This document shows, one piece after another, positions 1-5,667 of a DNA stretch of 5,667 nt (its first letter is position 1; every line of letters starts with the position of its first letter). The stretch covers positions 1-5,667 of the forward strand of contig CATPBS010000260.1 in assembly GCA_955652715.1 (NCBI GenBank). Direction: 5' to 3'. This DNA is from an uncultured Candidatus Udaeobacter sp. (GTDB lineage: Bacteria > Verrucomicrobiota > Verrucomicrobiia > Chthoniobacterales > UBA10450). The translations under genes were made by a program, and so were the position numbers. The notes under the pieces were generated by a model. The model did not search any database. It was not told the origin of the DNA and saw only the letters and a program-made list of their open reading frames with translations.

Positions 1-832
1 AAATGACATAAAGACGCAGAAATCGGAACCAAACCACCTCCAGCGACAACAGGATGCAACCCGCCCCAAAACTGACGAAAAGCAAACGCCACGGCAGGCG
101 ATAACTTGTATCCCGCCGCAGCGCAAATACCCGCTGCGGAATGAGCACCGGAGTGCCATCAATTCTTACCACGAACAAGGCGATCGCTGCAGCCAGGCAA
201 AGCGCGAAACCCGCAACCAAACTCGTGCCGCGGAGGCCTAACGCCGCGATGAGATAACGCTCGCCGAGCACAGCACCGGCCATCGCGCCCAAGGTGTTCG
301 CCCCATAAAGAAACCCGATCGCACGGCCAAAACTCGCTTGCCGCAAGACTGGATCTTCAACCAGCACCGGCAGCGTCAAACCCATCGCTGTTGTCGGCAC
401 GAGCAGGATTAGGAAAGATACGATGAATCGCAGTCCGAGGAGCGTCGGCTGATAATTCCACAGCGTTTGCCACACAGGACGCATCAAGTCGCCAAGCAAC
501 GGCAGACCAAAAACAATTGTGCAGCCAGAAAATGCGACAAGCACCTCGAGCACAGCATAGAAATGCAGTGGTCGCCAGCGCCGAATCTTCGAGGATGCGG
601 CGAGCGCGCTTCCCAACGCCAGGCCCGCCATGAAACTGGAGAGAATCAACGCCGCAGCCCAAACTGAGTTGCCAAATGCCAGCCCGCTCAATCGCAACCA
701 CAGGGTTTCAAAAATCAGCGCGCCAATGCCGGACAGAAATAAAATTCCAGAGAGAATCGCGACCCGCGCTTTGGTAAGGAAATTCTGCGAGTGTGCAGGT
801 AACCCTAGCGTGATATGTGATCTACCGACCAT
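1..832 (-). CDS. Fused MFS-type membrane domain / spermidine-synthase-like protein, N-terminal part (runs off left edge)
   Basis: Reading the minus strand from the ATG at 830-832 gives 277 uninterrupted codons to the window edge. The translation is strongly hydrophobic. It matches the N-terminal membrane domain found in front of, or fused to, spermidine-synthase-like methyltransferase domains. Hallmarks are SGIGALIFETLWLRL (residues 34-48), FMAGLALGS (67-75), PLHFYAVLE (88-96), LVPTTAMGLTLPVL (144-157) and LYGANTLGAMAGAVLGE (175-191). A second segment, LLSLEVVWFRFLRLYV (261-276), echoes the first motif, as expected from the internal two-fold repeat of MFS-like folds. The expected C-terminal catalytic domain lies outside the window, so polyamine synthesis is not shown and the substrate is unknown. 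The start overlaps the nhaA stop by 11 bp, which suggests coupled translation from a shared transcript. A TTG at 874 is a less likely alternative start. No strong Shine-Dalgarno is visible. Confidence 0.8.
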   Translation of the reverse strand, partial: MVGRSHITLGLPAHSQNFLTKARVAILSGILFLSGIGALIFETLWLRLSGLAFGNSVWAAALILSSFMAGLALGSALAASSKIRRWRPLHFYAVLEVLVAFSGCTIVFGLPLLGDLMRPVWQTLWNYQPTLLGLRFIVSFLILLVPTTAMGLTLPVLVEDPVLRQASFGRAIGFLYGANTLGAMAGAVLGERYLIAALGLRGTSLVAGFALCLAAAIALFVVRIDGTPVLIPQRVFALRRDTSYRLPWRLLFVSFGAGCILLSLEVVWFRFLRLYVI

Positions 833-2165
833 CGCGATAATCCCGTGCGGCCCTAAGAATGATCGCTCCAGCAACACCTGCAAGCAGTGATCCTGCGAGA
901 ATGCCCTGTTTCGCTGCGTCAACGGACGCAGTGCCATCGAAAGCCAGCATCGCAATAAAAAGCGACAAAGTGAAGCCGATGCCTGCGAGCCAGGCATAAC
1001 CCAGTAAGGACGCCCAACCCACGGCCGCGGGAAGTTTCGCAATCCCCGACTTCACGCCGAGGAATGCTGCCGCCATGATCCCGAGCGGCTTTCCGATCAC
1101 CAGCCCGGCCAGCACACCAAGCGTGATGTTTGCGTGCTGCATGGATAGGCGTATGGCAACGCCCGCATTCGCAAATACGAACAGCGGCATCACTACGAAC
1201 GCGGAGAAATTGTGGAGCGCGGTTTCAAGCCTCAGGATCGGCGCAGTCACGCCTTCGCTCGCATGCTTGAGTGCAAACAGCGCTTCCTGTTGCCGCTCGC
1301 TGGTCACGACCAGAGAATCGCCGGTTTCCCCACGGCCGAATTGATCTGCGACATCGAGCGTCTTGCGCGAGAATTGCGCCGCATTGATTCGCGTGCGTGT
1401 GGGGATAGTAAACGCGAGCATCACGCCGGCAACCGTAGCGTGCACACCCGATTGATGCATGAAGTACCAGAGCGCAATGCCCGCCAACAGGTATGGCCAC
1501 AACTGGCGAATCCTCGCCACGTTGAACCCGATCAAAATAAGAAGCACCGCACCGGCTCCCGCCAGTGAGCCCCATGCAATTGCGTGAGAATAGAAAATCG
1601 CAATCACCAGGACCGCCCCCATATCGTCCACGATTGCGAGCGCAGTCAAAAATACCCTGGCGCCGATCGGCGCATCGGGAGCAATTAGCGCCAGCGCGCC
1701 CAAGGCAAACGCAATATCGGTCGCCACCGGAATGCCCCACCCGCGCGATCCGAATCCGCCCATATTGAACATCAAGTAAATTGCAGCCGGTACAATCATG
1801 CCACCGATTGCGCACACGATTGGAAGGACGGCTTTTTTTGCCGACGCCAGTTCGCCAACGAGGAGCTCACGTTTGATCTCCAAGCCAACCAACAGGAAAA
1901 AGACCGCCATTAGCCCGTCATTGATCCACTGATGCAGTGTCAGGGCCAATGAGTGGTGCACGACTGTCACGGTGATTGGTATCTGCCAAAGGCGTTCGAA
2001 GGTTTCGGCCAGGGGCGAGTTGGCCAGCAGCAGTGCGGCTATTCCGAATAACAGCAGAACTAATCCGCCAACTGTTTCGGTGCGAAAAAAACGCTGGAAT
2101 ATGGTTGGCTGGATTCTTTTCAAGCACACGGCCATGACGGAGTGATGTGATTCGTGACTCGTCAC
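822..2165 (-). CDS. nhaA: Na+/H+ antiporter NhaA
   Basis: This inner-membrane antiporter exchanges protons for Na+ (or Li+) and supports pH and sodium homeostasis. The 447-residue product carries the family signatures: WINDGLMAVFFLLVGLEIKRE (80-100), VATDIAFALG (147-156), the ion-binding aspartate pair D180-D181 in LAIVDDMGAV, PLFVFANAGV (327-336) and IGKPLG (357-362). By alignment to E. coli NhaA, D150, D180, D181 and K359 correspond to D133, D163, D164 and K300, so the transport site looks intact. It is longer than the 388-residue E. coli protein. Most of the excess is a hydrophilic stretch at about 257-313, before the PLFVFANAG helix, which is common in long NhaA forms. The longest reading frame begins with GTG at 2165. 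An ATG at 2135 (residue 11) is an equally reasonable start, and neither has a clear ribosome site. The gene ends inside the start of the downstream membrane-protein gene. Confidence 0.96.
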   Translation of the reverse strand: MTSHESHHSVMAVCLKRIQPTIFQRFFRTETVGGLVLLLFGIAALLLANSPLAETFERLWQIPITVTVVHHSLALTLHQWINDGLMAVFFLLVGLEIKRELLVGELASAKKAVLPIVCAIGGMIVPAAIYLMFNMGGFGSRGWGIPVATDIAFALGALALIAPDAPIGARVFLTALAIVDDMGAVLVIAIFYSHAIAWGSLAGAGAVLLILIGFNVARIRQLWPYLLAGIALWYFMHQSGVHATVAGVMLAFTIPTRTRINAAQFSRKTLDVADQFGRGETGDSLVVTSERQQEALFALKHASEGVTAPILRLETALHNFSAFVVMPLFVFANAGVAIRLSMQHANITLGVLAGLVIGKPLGIMAAAFLGVKSGIAKLPAAVGWASLLGYAWLAGIGFTLSLFIAMLAFDGTASVDAAKQGILAGSLLAGVAGAIILRAARDYRDGR

Positions 2166-2287
2166 ACCGTTACATTGGATTTACGATTTAGGGTTCGACG
2201 ACTCAAGGATTCAGCGTGGCAAAATCACGTTATCGGTGCGTTCATCATTTGACTCCGAAAGCGTTCGCGGGTTGATACACACTGCTC
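2166..2287. promoter_or_regulatory. Divergent intergenic region between nhaA and ribE (weak promoter candidates only)
   Basis: Promoters for both divergent transcripts should lie in these 122 bases. On the minus strand, TTGAGT (2201-2206) and TAAATC (2178-2183) sit 17 bp apart. This would put the nhaA transcript start near 2171, which leaves about 36 nt of leader to the ATG at 2135 but only about 6 nt to the GTG at 2165. On the plus strand, TTGACT (2249-2254) is 17 bp from TTGATA (2272-2277), but that -10 is poor and too close to the ribE start. No FMN riboswitch is recognisable ahead of ribE. Assignments are by eye and weak. Confidence 0.25.
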
Positions 2288-2887
2288 ATGTTCACCGGTC
2301 TGATTGAAGAAGTCGGCAGTGTGATCGCGGTTGTTGCCGGGAAGAATGATACCGAATTGAAAATTGCCGCTCCGCATCTCGCGAAAAAGATGCGACGCGG
2401 CGATAGCGTGGCCGTCAACGGTTGTTGCCTCACGTTAAGCTCGCATCACGGCGACGCGCTGGCTTTCGATCTTTTGGCGGAAACAATGGCTTGCACAAAT
2501 CTAAAGAATCTGCAGCGCGGAGACTCTGTAAACCTTGAGCGGGCTCTTGCCGCGAACGAGCGGCTCGGCGGGCATTTCGTGCAAGGCCACGTCGATTGTG
2601 TGTCGCCGGTCGTCGGGTTCCGGAAGAGCGGCGCAGATTTTCGATTGGAAATAGAACTGCCAGTTAAGTTCGCCCATTACGTCGCTTCCAAGGGCTCGAT
2701 CGCGGTCAATGGAATCAGCCTTACGGTCGCTGAAATTCTTCCGAAGAGTTTCGTCGTCTGGATTGTCCCGTATACGAAAGGGCACACCAATCTCGATCGC
2801 GCGAAGGAAAGCAATCTAGTAAATCTCGAGTTCGACGTTATCGCCAAGTACGTCGAGAGAATGCTTCCGCAATTAGTTAAAAAATGA
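2288..2887 (+). CDS. ribE: Riboflavin synthase, alpha chain
   Basis: This cytosolic enzyme catalyses the last step of riboflavin synthesis, the dismutation of two 6,7-dimethyl-8-ribityllumazine molecules to riboflavin and a pyrimidinedione. The 199-residue length is normal for the family. The start is fixed by the classic N-terminus MFTGLIEEVG. The two lumazine-binding barrels are both visible. The first holds VNGCCLTL (43-50) and ET-x-TNL (65-72). The second opens with NLERAL...RLGGHFVQGHVD (82-103) and holds KGSIAVNGISLTV (135-147). The closing segment has HTNL (166-169), VNLEFD (178-183) and IAKYVERML (185-193). No strong Shine-Dalgarno precedes the ATG. The gene ends in an ATGA overlap with aroD, so the two are almost certainly co-transcribed. 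No other riboflavin gene is present in the window. Confidence 0.96.
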   Translation: MFTGLIEEVGSVIAVVAGKNDTELKIAAPHLAKKMRRGDSVAVNGCCLTLSSHHGDALAFDLLAETMACTNLKNLQRGDSVNLERALAANERLGGHFVQGHVDCVSPVVGFRKSGADFRLEIELPVKFAHYVASKGSIAVNGISLTVAEILPKSFVVWIVPYTKGHTNLDRAKESNLVNLEFDVIAKYVERMLPQLVKK

Positions 2888-3582
2888 CTGCGCGTAGCCC
2901 GAGCGCGGAGCGTCTGCGTCCTCGCATCGTCGGCGTGATCGCATCGCGCGCGGATCTCGATCGTGTCATACGGATGCGAAGGCCGCCGGATTTGTTCGAG
3001 GTGCGGCTGGATTGTCTGGTGCGCGTTGTCGGGAAATTGGAAGACAAATTGCCGAGGCTACGCGCGCCGCTCATCATCACCGCGCGACATCCACACGAGG
3101 GCGGCGCGAACAAATTATCGCTGCGGCAACGCCGCGATCTGCTGACTCAATTTTTGCCGCACGCCAACTATATCGATATTGAACTGCGCTCGGCGATTGC
3201 TCTGCGTTCGTTCCTCAGGTTGGCAGAGCAGAAAAAAGTGAGGCGAATCATTTCATTCCACAGTTTCAAATCGACGCCCCCTCCGCGGATTCTATCGGCG
3301 AAGGCGCGCGCCGCCGAAGCGCACGGCGCAAACATTTTCAAGGTCGCGACGCGCACCGACACACCGGTTCAACTCGCGCATCTGCTCAGCTTCATCGAAA
3401 ACAAGAATGTCGATCTTCCTGTTAGCGTGATGGGCATAGGCAGACTTGGCGCCATTTCCCGCGTCCTGCTGGCGCGCGCCGGGTCTGCTTTGGTTTATGC
3501 ATCGCTCGCCGCAGAGAGCGATATCGAAGGGCAACTCACGCTCGAACAACTTCGCGCGCTTGGAATCGCTTCGCGACGTTGA
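2884..3582 (+). CDS. aroD: 3-dehydroquinate dehydratase, type I
   Basis: This enzyme dehydrates 3-dehydroquinate to 3-dehydroshikimate, the third shikimate-pathway step, through a Schiff-base lysine. The 232-residue length fits the type I (AroD) family and not the roughly 150-residue type II family. Visible motifs in barrel order are LFEVRLDCL (37-45), ITARHPHEGG (65-74), YIDIE (96-100), SFHSFKSTP (124-132), GANIFKVAT (148-156), VMGIGRLGAISR (182-193) and EGQLTLEQL (215-223). From the family pattern, E100, H126 and K153 should be the catalytic residues equivalent to Salmonella E86, H143 and K170, with R193 and Q217 binding substrate. The usual SAPGQ loop near the end reads DIEGQ here, a noticeable change. 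The ATG lies inside the ribE stop (ATGA), indicating coupled translation. The first 13 residues or so are a basic leader with no recognised role. Confidence 0.93.
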   Translation: MTARSPSAERLRPRIVGVIASRADLDRVIRMRRPPDLFEVRLDCLVRVVGKLEDKLPRLRAPLIITARHPHEGGANKLSLRQRRDLLTQFLPHANYIDIELRSAIALRSFLRLAEQKKVRRIISFHSFKSTPPPRILSAKARAAEAHGANIFKVATRTDTPVQLAHLLSFIENKNVDLPVSVMGIGRLGAISRVLLARAGSALVYASLAAESDIEGQLTLEQLRALGIASRR

Positions 3583-3687
3583 ATCGTTGAACCGTAATCC
3601 GATTTAACGTTGTGATGATTTAAACGAATCAGGTTCCATTCGCTTGCTCTTTCTCCCGCGCACATATCGTACACAGGGCGTAACGAT

Positions 3688-4317
3688 ATGGCTTCACCCG
3701 TGACTATGCCAAACCAACTGCCAGTGATGCCGCTGCCTGGCGCGGTCCTCTTTCCGCACGCGCTGCTGCCACTCTACATTTTCGAGCCGCGTTATCGCCA
3801 GATGCTAAAACACGCGCTTCAGCATCATCGCATGTTTTGCGTCACCCTCATCAAGCCGAGTTGCCCGGAGTGGCACGCACCAGAAGATTTCTTTCATCTT
3901 GCCACCGTCGGGTTAATTCGCGCCTGCGTCGGACGCGGCGATGGCACATCGAATTTGATCCTACAAGGTCTCCAACGTGTGCGCTTCGCCAGTTTCGAAA
4001 AAGAAGCACCGTTCCCGATTGCCAGGGTCGACCTTGTCGAGTCACGCGACGCAACCACGGTCGAGACTGAAGCGCTTGGCGCAAAAGTGCTCGAGCTCTA
4101 CGCGAGCCTCAAACACGACGGCCGGCAGCTCCCGGCGAAAGTCGATCGATATCTTGCGGAATTGCGCGACTTGGAAATGCTGGCCGATCTTATGGCCTCG
4201 ACATTTGTGAACGATCCGTTGCGGCGTCAACGCGTTCTCGAAGAACGTTCTCTAAATCAACGCCTTCGATTTCTGATCAGATATTTGCGCGACGAAATCG
4301 GCAATGCGGCCGCATAG
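3688..4317 (+). CDS. Stand-alone LON N-terminal (substrate-binding) domain protein
   Basis: The 209-residue product matches the N-terminal domain of Lon protease along nearly its whole length. It has no AAA+ ATPase module (no Walker A) and no Ser-Lys protease domain. Recognisable blocks are PLPGAVLFPHALLPLYIFEPR (15-35), the barrel segment VGRGDGTSNLILQGLQRVRF (81-100), and the helical end LADLMASTFVNDPLRRQRVLE (165-185) followed by RLRFLIRYL (192-200). Such short proteins are common in bacteria and are annotated as LON-domain or Lon substrate-binding-domain proteins. Their biochemical role is not established, and peptide binding is only inferred from Lon. The ATG at 3688 gives six residues before a second ATG at 3706, so either could be the start. 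An AGGG about 10 bases upstream of 3688 is a weak ribosome site. The gene lies 105 bp downstream of aroD and may have its own promoter. Confidence 0.9.
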   Translation: MASPVTMPNQLPVMPLPGAVLFPHALLPLYIFEPRYRQMLKHALQHHRMFCVTLIKPSCPEWHAPEDFFHLATVGLIRACVGRGDGTSNLILQGLQRVRFASFEKEAPFPIARVDLVESRDATTVETEALGAKVLELYASLKHDGRQLPAKVDRYLAELRDLEMLADLMASTFVNDPLRRQRVLEERSLNQRLRFLIRYLRDEIGNAAA

Positions 4318-4324
4318 CTGTAAC

Positions 4325-4343
4325 CGCGTCTCTGCGAGACGCG
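4325..4343. terminator. Hairpin between convergent genes, possible bidirectional terminator
   Basis: CGCGTCTC (4325-4332) and GAGACGCG (4336-4343) are perfect inverted repeats with a 3-nt loop. The hairpin lies 8 bases after the LON-domain stop, in the 77-bp gap between convergent genes. No T-run follows on either strand, so it is not a canonical intrinsic terminator. It could stall polymerase, protect mRNA 3' ends, or belong to a palindromic intergenic repeat. The stem is certain and the function is inferred from position. Confidence 0.4.
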
Positions 4344-4394
4344 CAGTGTTGCTGCAGTCAGACACAATCGCGCACTTCGCGCAGCGCGGCGTCT

Positions 4395-5510
4395 CTACCC
4401 TGCAATCCGTTCGTATTCTTCCATCAAATATCGGTCCGTCATTCCTGCGACGTAATCGCACACCGTGCGATGCAAGCCTTCCTTCTCAATCCGCCTCGCC
4501 GCCCCATCGCCGAGCCTGTCGGGATCGACAAGGTATGCTTCGAAAACGCGTCGAAGCATTTCGCACGCGCGCCTGTTCACTTCGGCCACGCGCGGATGAT
4601 AATAGACATTCTGATATAGAAATTTCCGCAGTGCGCGATTCGCTTCGGCTAATCCATCGCTATAACGAATGAGCGGAGCGACTTGTCGGCGCACTGCGTC
4701 AGCGCTTTGCACCTCGGATTCGGCGATGGATTTGGCACTCGTCGCAACCAGGTCGCGCACTTCGTTGTCGATGATGTTACGAATAATTAGCTTGTGCAGA
4801 TCGGGTTCTCGCACGGCAGAGTAACGCGCACGCACAGCGCGATGGCTTCTGCGCCACACCTCGTTTTCTCCTAATTGCGACGCGCTCAAAATTTCAAAAT
4901 CGACAGCATCATCGAGGTCATGGCTGTAATACGTGATCTCGTCGGCGAGGTCCGCAACCTGCGCCTCTAACGATGGGCAATGATATTTTTCTTCTTCTGG
5001 CGGAGCGAAATCGTGAAGGAGTTGATGTTTCCGCAAACCCTCCCGCACTTCGAACGTCAGATTCAGGCCCGGAAAATTCGGATATGGAGTTTCGAGCAGC
5101 TCCATCACTCGTACACTCTGGCGGTTGTGATCGAACCCGCCGTGATTGCGCATACATTCAGCCAACATCTCCTCGCCAGAGTGGCCAAAAGGCGCGTGCC
5201 CGAGGTCGTGCGCGAGCGCGATCGCTTCCGCGAGATCTTCATTCAGCCGTAGTGCCCGCGCAATAGTGCGGCTGATGGACGCGACCTCGATGGAGTGCGT
5301 CAAGCGGGTGCGCAAATGGTCACCGGTCCCATTCAAAAAAACCTGCGTCTTGTACTCCATCCGACGAAACGCGCGTGAATGAATGATACGTGCACGATCG
5401 CGCTGAAATTCTGTCCGAAAAGAGTGGCTGGGTTCCGGGTATTCCCGCCCGCGCGAGTCACCAGATTTCTCGGCAAACGACGCGAGCACGGCGCGCTCGC
5501 CCGTTTCCAT
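4395..5510 (-). CDS. dgt: dGTPase-like deoxynucleoside triphosphate triphosphohydrolase (HD domain)
   Basis: The protein belongs to the HD-superfamily dNTPases, which cleave dNTPs (dGTP in E. coli Dgt) to deoxynucleoside plus triphosphate and so control nucleotide pools. From the ATG at 5510 it has 371 residues. The conserved N-terminal block SRGREYPEP (19-27), FQRDRARIIHSRAFRR (35-50), EYKTQVF (52-58) and GDHLRTRLTH (63-72) leads into the metal site. H72, the H101-D102 pair in LAHDLGHAPFGH, and D190 in ADLADEITYYSHD are the expected ligands. H105 and H110 are also present. FDHNRQSVRV (126-135) and GLNLTFEVREG (148-158) complete the domain, and the C-terminus (DYVAGMTDRYLMEEY, 352-366) is intact. 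The exact dNTP specificity cannot be read from the sequence. The start is doubtful: no spaced Shine-Dalgarno precedes 5510 and the frame stays open upstream (residues FCKTREE just before the Met). The true start may therefore be further upstream, in sequence disrupted by the duplication at 5511-5667. Confidence 0.92.
   Translation of the reverse strand: METGERAVLASFAEKSGDSRGREYPEPSHSFRTEFQRDRARIIHSRAFRRMEYKTQVFLNGTGDHLRTRLTHSIEVASISRTIARALRLNEDLAEAIALAHDLGHAPFGHSGEEMLAECMRNHGGFDHNRQSVRVMELLETPYPNFPGLNLTFEVREGLRKHQLLHDFAPPEEEKYHCPSLEAQVADLADEITYYSHDLDDAVDFEILSASQLGENEVWRRSHRAVRARYSAVREPDLHKLIIRNIIDNEVRDLVATSAKSIAESEVQSADAVRRQVAPLIRYSDGLAEANRALRKFLYQNVYYHPRVAEVNRRACEMLRRVFEAYLVDPDRLGDGAARRIEKEGLHRTVCDYVAGMTDRYLMEEYERIAG
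5298..5429 (-). repeat. Direct repeat, inner copy (dgt codons 28-71)
   Basis: This 132-bp segment lies inside dgt and is repeated 237 bp (79 codons) further out at 5535-5666 in the same frame and orientation. I counted 26 mismatches by hand, giving about 80% nucleotide identity. Third-position GC is 25 of 44 codons here, against 33 of 44 in the outer copy. Confidence 0.9.
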
Positions 5511-5667
5511 TTCTTCGCGTGTTTTGCAAAAGGCCGTCAGGCGCGTGCGCAGATGATCGCCCGTGCCGTTCAGGAAGACCTGCGTCTTGTACTCGAGCCG
5601 GCGAAATGCGCGCGAATGAATGATGCGCGCGCGGTCGCGTTGAAATTCCGTCCGGTAAGCGTGACTT
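5511..5667 (-). pseudogene. Partial second copy of the dgt N-terminus, in frame with dgt, cut by the right edge
   Basis: The minus-strand frame continues open for 52 codons upstream of the dgt ATG and contains no ATG, GTG or TTG codon. It encodes SHAYRTEFQRDRARIIHSRA, then FRRLEYKTQVF, then GDHLRTRLT, and switches abruptly to AFCKTREE just before the dgt start. The first 44 codons are homologous to dgt residues 28-71, but H72 and everything after it, including all metal ligands, are missing. It cannot be a working enzyme by itself. It could be an N-terminal extension of dgt, the remnant of a tandem dgt copy, or an assembly chimera. The part upstream of 5667 is not visible, so no start can be given. 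Confidence 0.8.
5535..5666 (-). repeat. Direct repeat, outer copy (diverged dgt segment)
   Basis: This is the outer copy of the 132-bp repeat. Of its 44 codons, 24 differ from the inner copy, but only three change the residue (Ala/Ser, Tyr/Phe and Leu/Met). Homology stops exactly after the ACG codon at 5535-5537, where the inner copy continues with the HD-domain histidine and this copy continues with unrelated sequence. The outer limit is set by the window edge, so the repeat may be longer. Confidence 0.9.

Noticed and set aside
357..701. 114-codon open frame on the minus strand near the left end
   Set aside because: It is a shifted frame of the fused membrane-protein gene. The frame starting at 832 gives the recognised family motifs and stays open to the edge.
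1225..1815. 196-codon open frame inside nhaA on the same strand
   Set aside because: It is an alternate frame of nhaA. Its translation is rich in Arg, Cys and Gly with no recognisable domain, while the nhaA frame carries all family motifs.
2249..2277. Sigma-70 promoter TTGACT/TTGATA for ribE
   Set aside because: The -35 and the 17-bp spacing look good, but the -10 matches the consensus at only about two positions. The transcript would begin within a few bases of the ATG.
2166..2287. FMN (RFN) riboswitch ahead of ribE
   Set aside because: The leader is only 122 bases including the divergent nhaA promoter space, and I see none of the conserved GC-rich RFN blocks or the expected multi-stem arrangement.
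3583..3687. Promoter, small gene or terminator between aroD and the LON-domain gene
   Set aside because: I found no convincing hairpin with a T-run, no good -35/-10 pair and no coding frame with a start and ribosome site in these 105 bases.
3688..4317. Truncated Lon protease pseudogene
   Set aside because: The product has a complete domain with a natural C-terminus. The downstream DNA shows no AAA+ or protease remnants, which matches the common stand-alone LON-domain family.
4304..4672. 122-codon plus-strand open frame opposite the dgt 3' end
   Set aside because: It lies antisense to the conserved C-terminus of dgt. It is Arg/Ser-rich with no domain and reflects the GC-biased codons of the opposite strand.
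5390..5623. 77-codon plus-strand open frame across the dgt duplication junction
   Set aside because: It is antisense to both dgt copies. The conserved, synonymous-only pattern is in the minus-strand frame, so this frame is a shadow.

Overview
This window reads as ordinary chromosomal housekeeping DNA from a moderately GC-rich bacterium. It has no phage, transposase, CRISPR, rRNA or tRNA signal. The protein sequences, especially the dGTPase, the stand-alone LON-domain protein and the fused membrane/spermidine-synthase-type protein, suggest a soil bacterium of the PVC group, most likely Verrucomicrobiota. That placement is an impression from sequence style and was not tested. Both ends cut through coding sequence.

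Layout. (1) Positions 1-832, minus strand: the N-terminal membrane half of a fused MFS/spermidine-synthase-like protein, which runs off the left edge. (2) Positions 822-2165, minus strand: nhaA, a Na+/H+ antiporter. Its stop overlaps the start of gene 1 by 11 bp, so the two are probably translationally coupled. (3) Positions 2166-2287: a short divergent intergenic region. (4) Positions 2288-2887, plus strand: riboflavin synthase (ribE). (5) Positions 2884-3582, plus strand: type I 3-dehydroquinate dehydratase (aroD), joined to ribE by a 4-bp ATGA overlap. (6) Positions 3688-4317, plus strand: a stand-alone LON N-terminal-domain protein. (7) Positions 4318-4394: a convergent intergenic region with a perfect 8-bp-stem hairpin. 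(8) Positions 4395-5510, minus strand: an HD-domain dGTPase-like triphosphohydrolase (dgt). (9) Positions 5511-5667: not a normal upstream region. It holds a second, diverged, in-frame copy of a 44-codon segment of the dgt N-terminus.

The genes serve separate core functions: ion homeostasis, a membrane protein of uncertain substrate, flavin synthesis, the shikimate pathway and dNTP turnover. The only functional units visible are two overlapping gene pairs.

The one feature that stands out is the dgt partial duplication at the right edge. The two copies differ at 24 of 44 codons, but only 3 differences change the amino acid, and third-position GC differs clearly (75% in the outer copy, 57% in the inner). 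The outer copy therefore comes from a dgt gene that evolved under protein-level selection, and it was then spliced in frame to the start of this one. Either this is a real rearrangement, or it is a chimeric assembly join near a contig end. The sequence alone cannot decide. I did not find a convincing new biological system.
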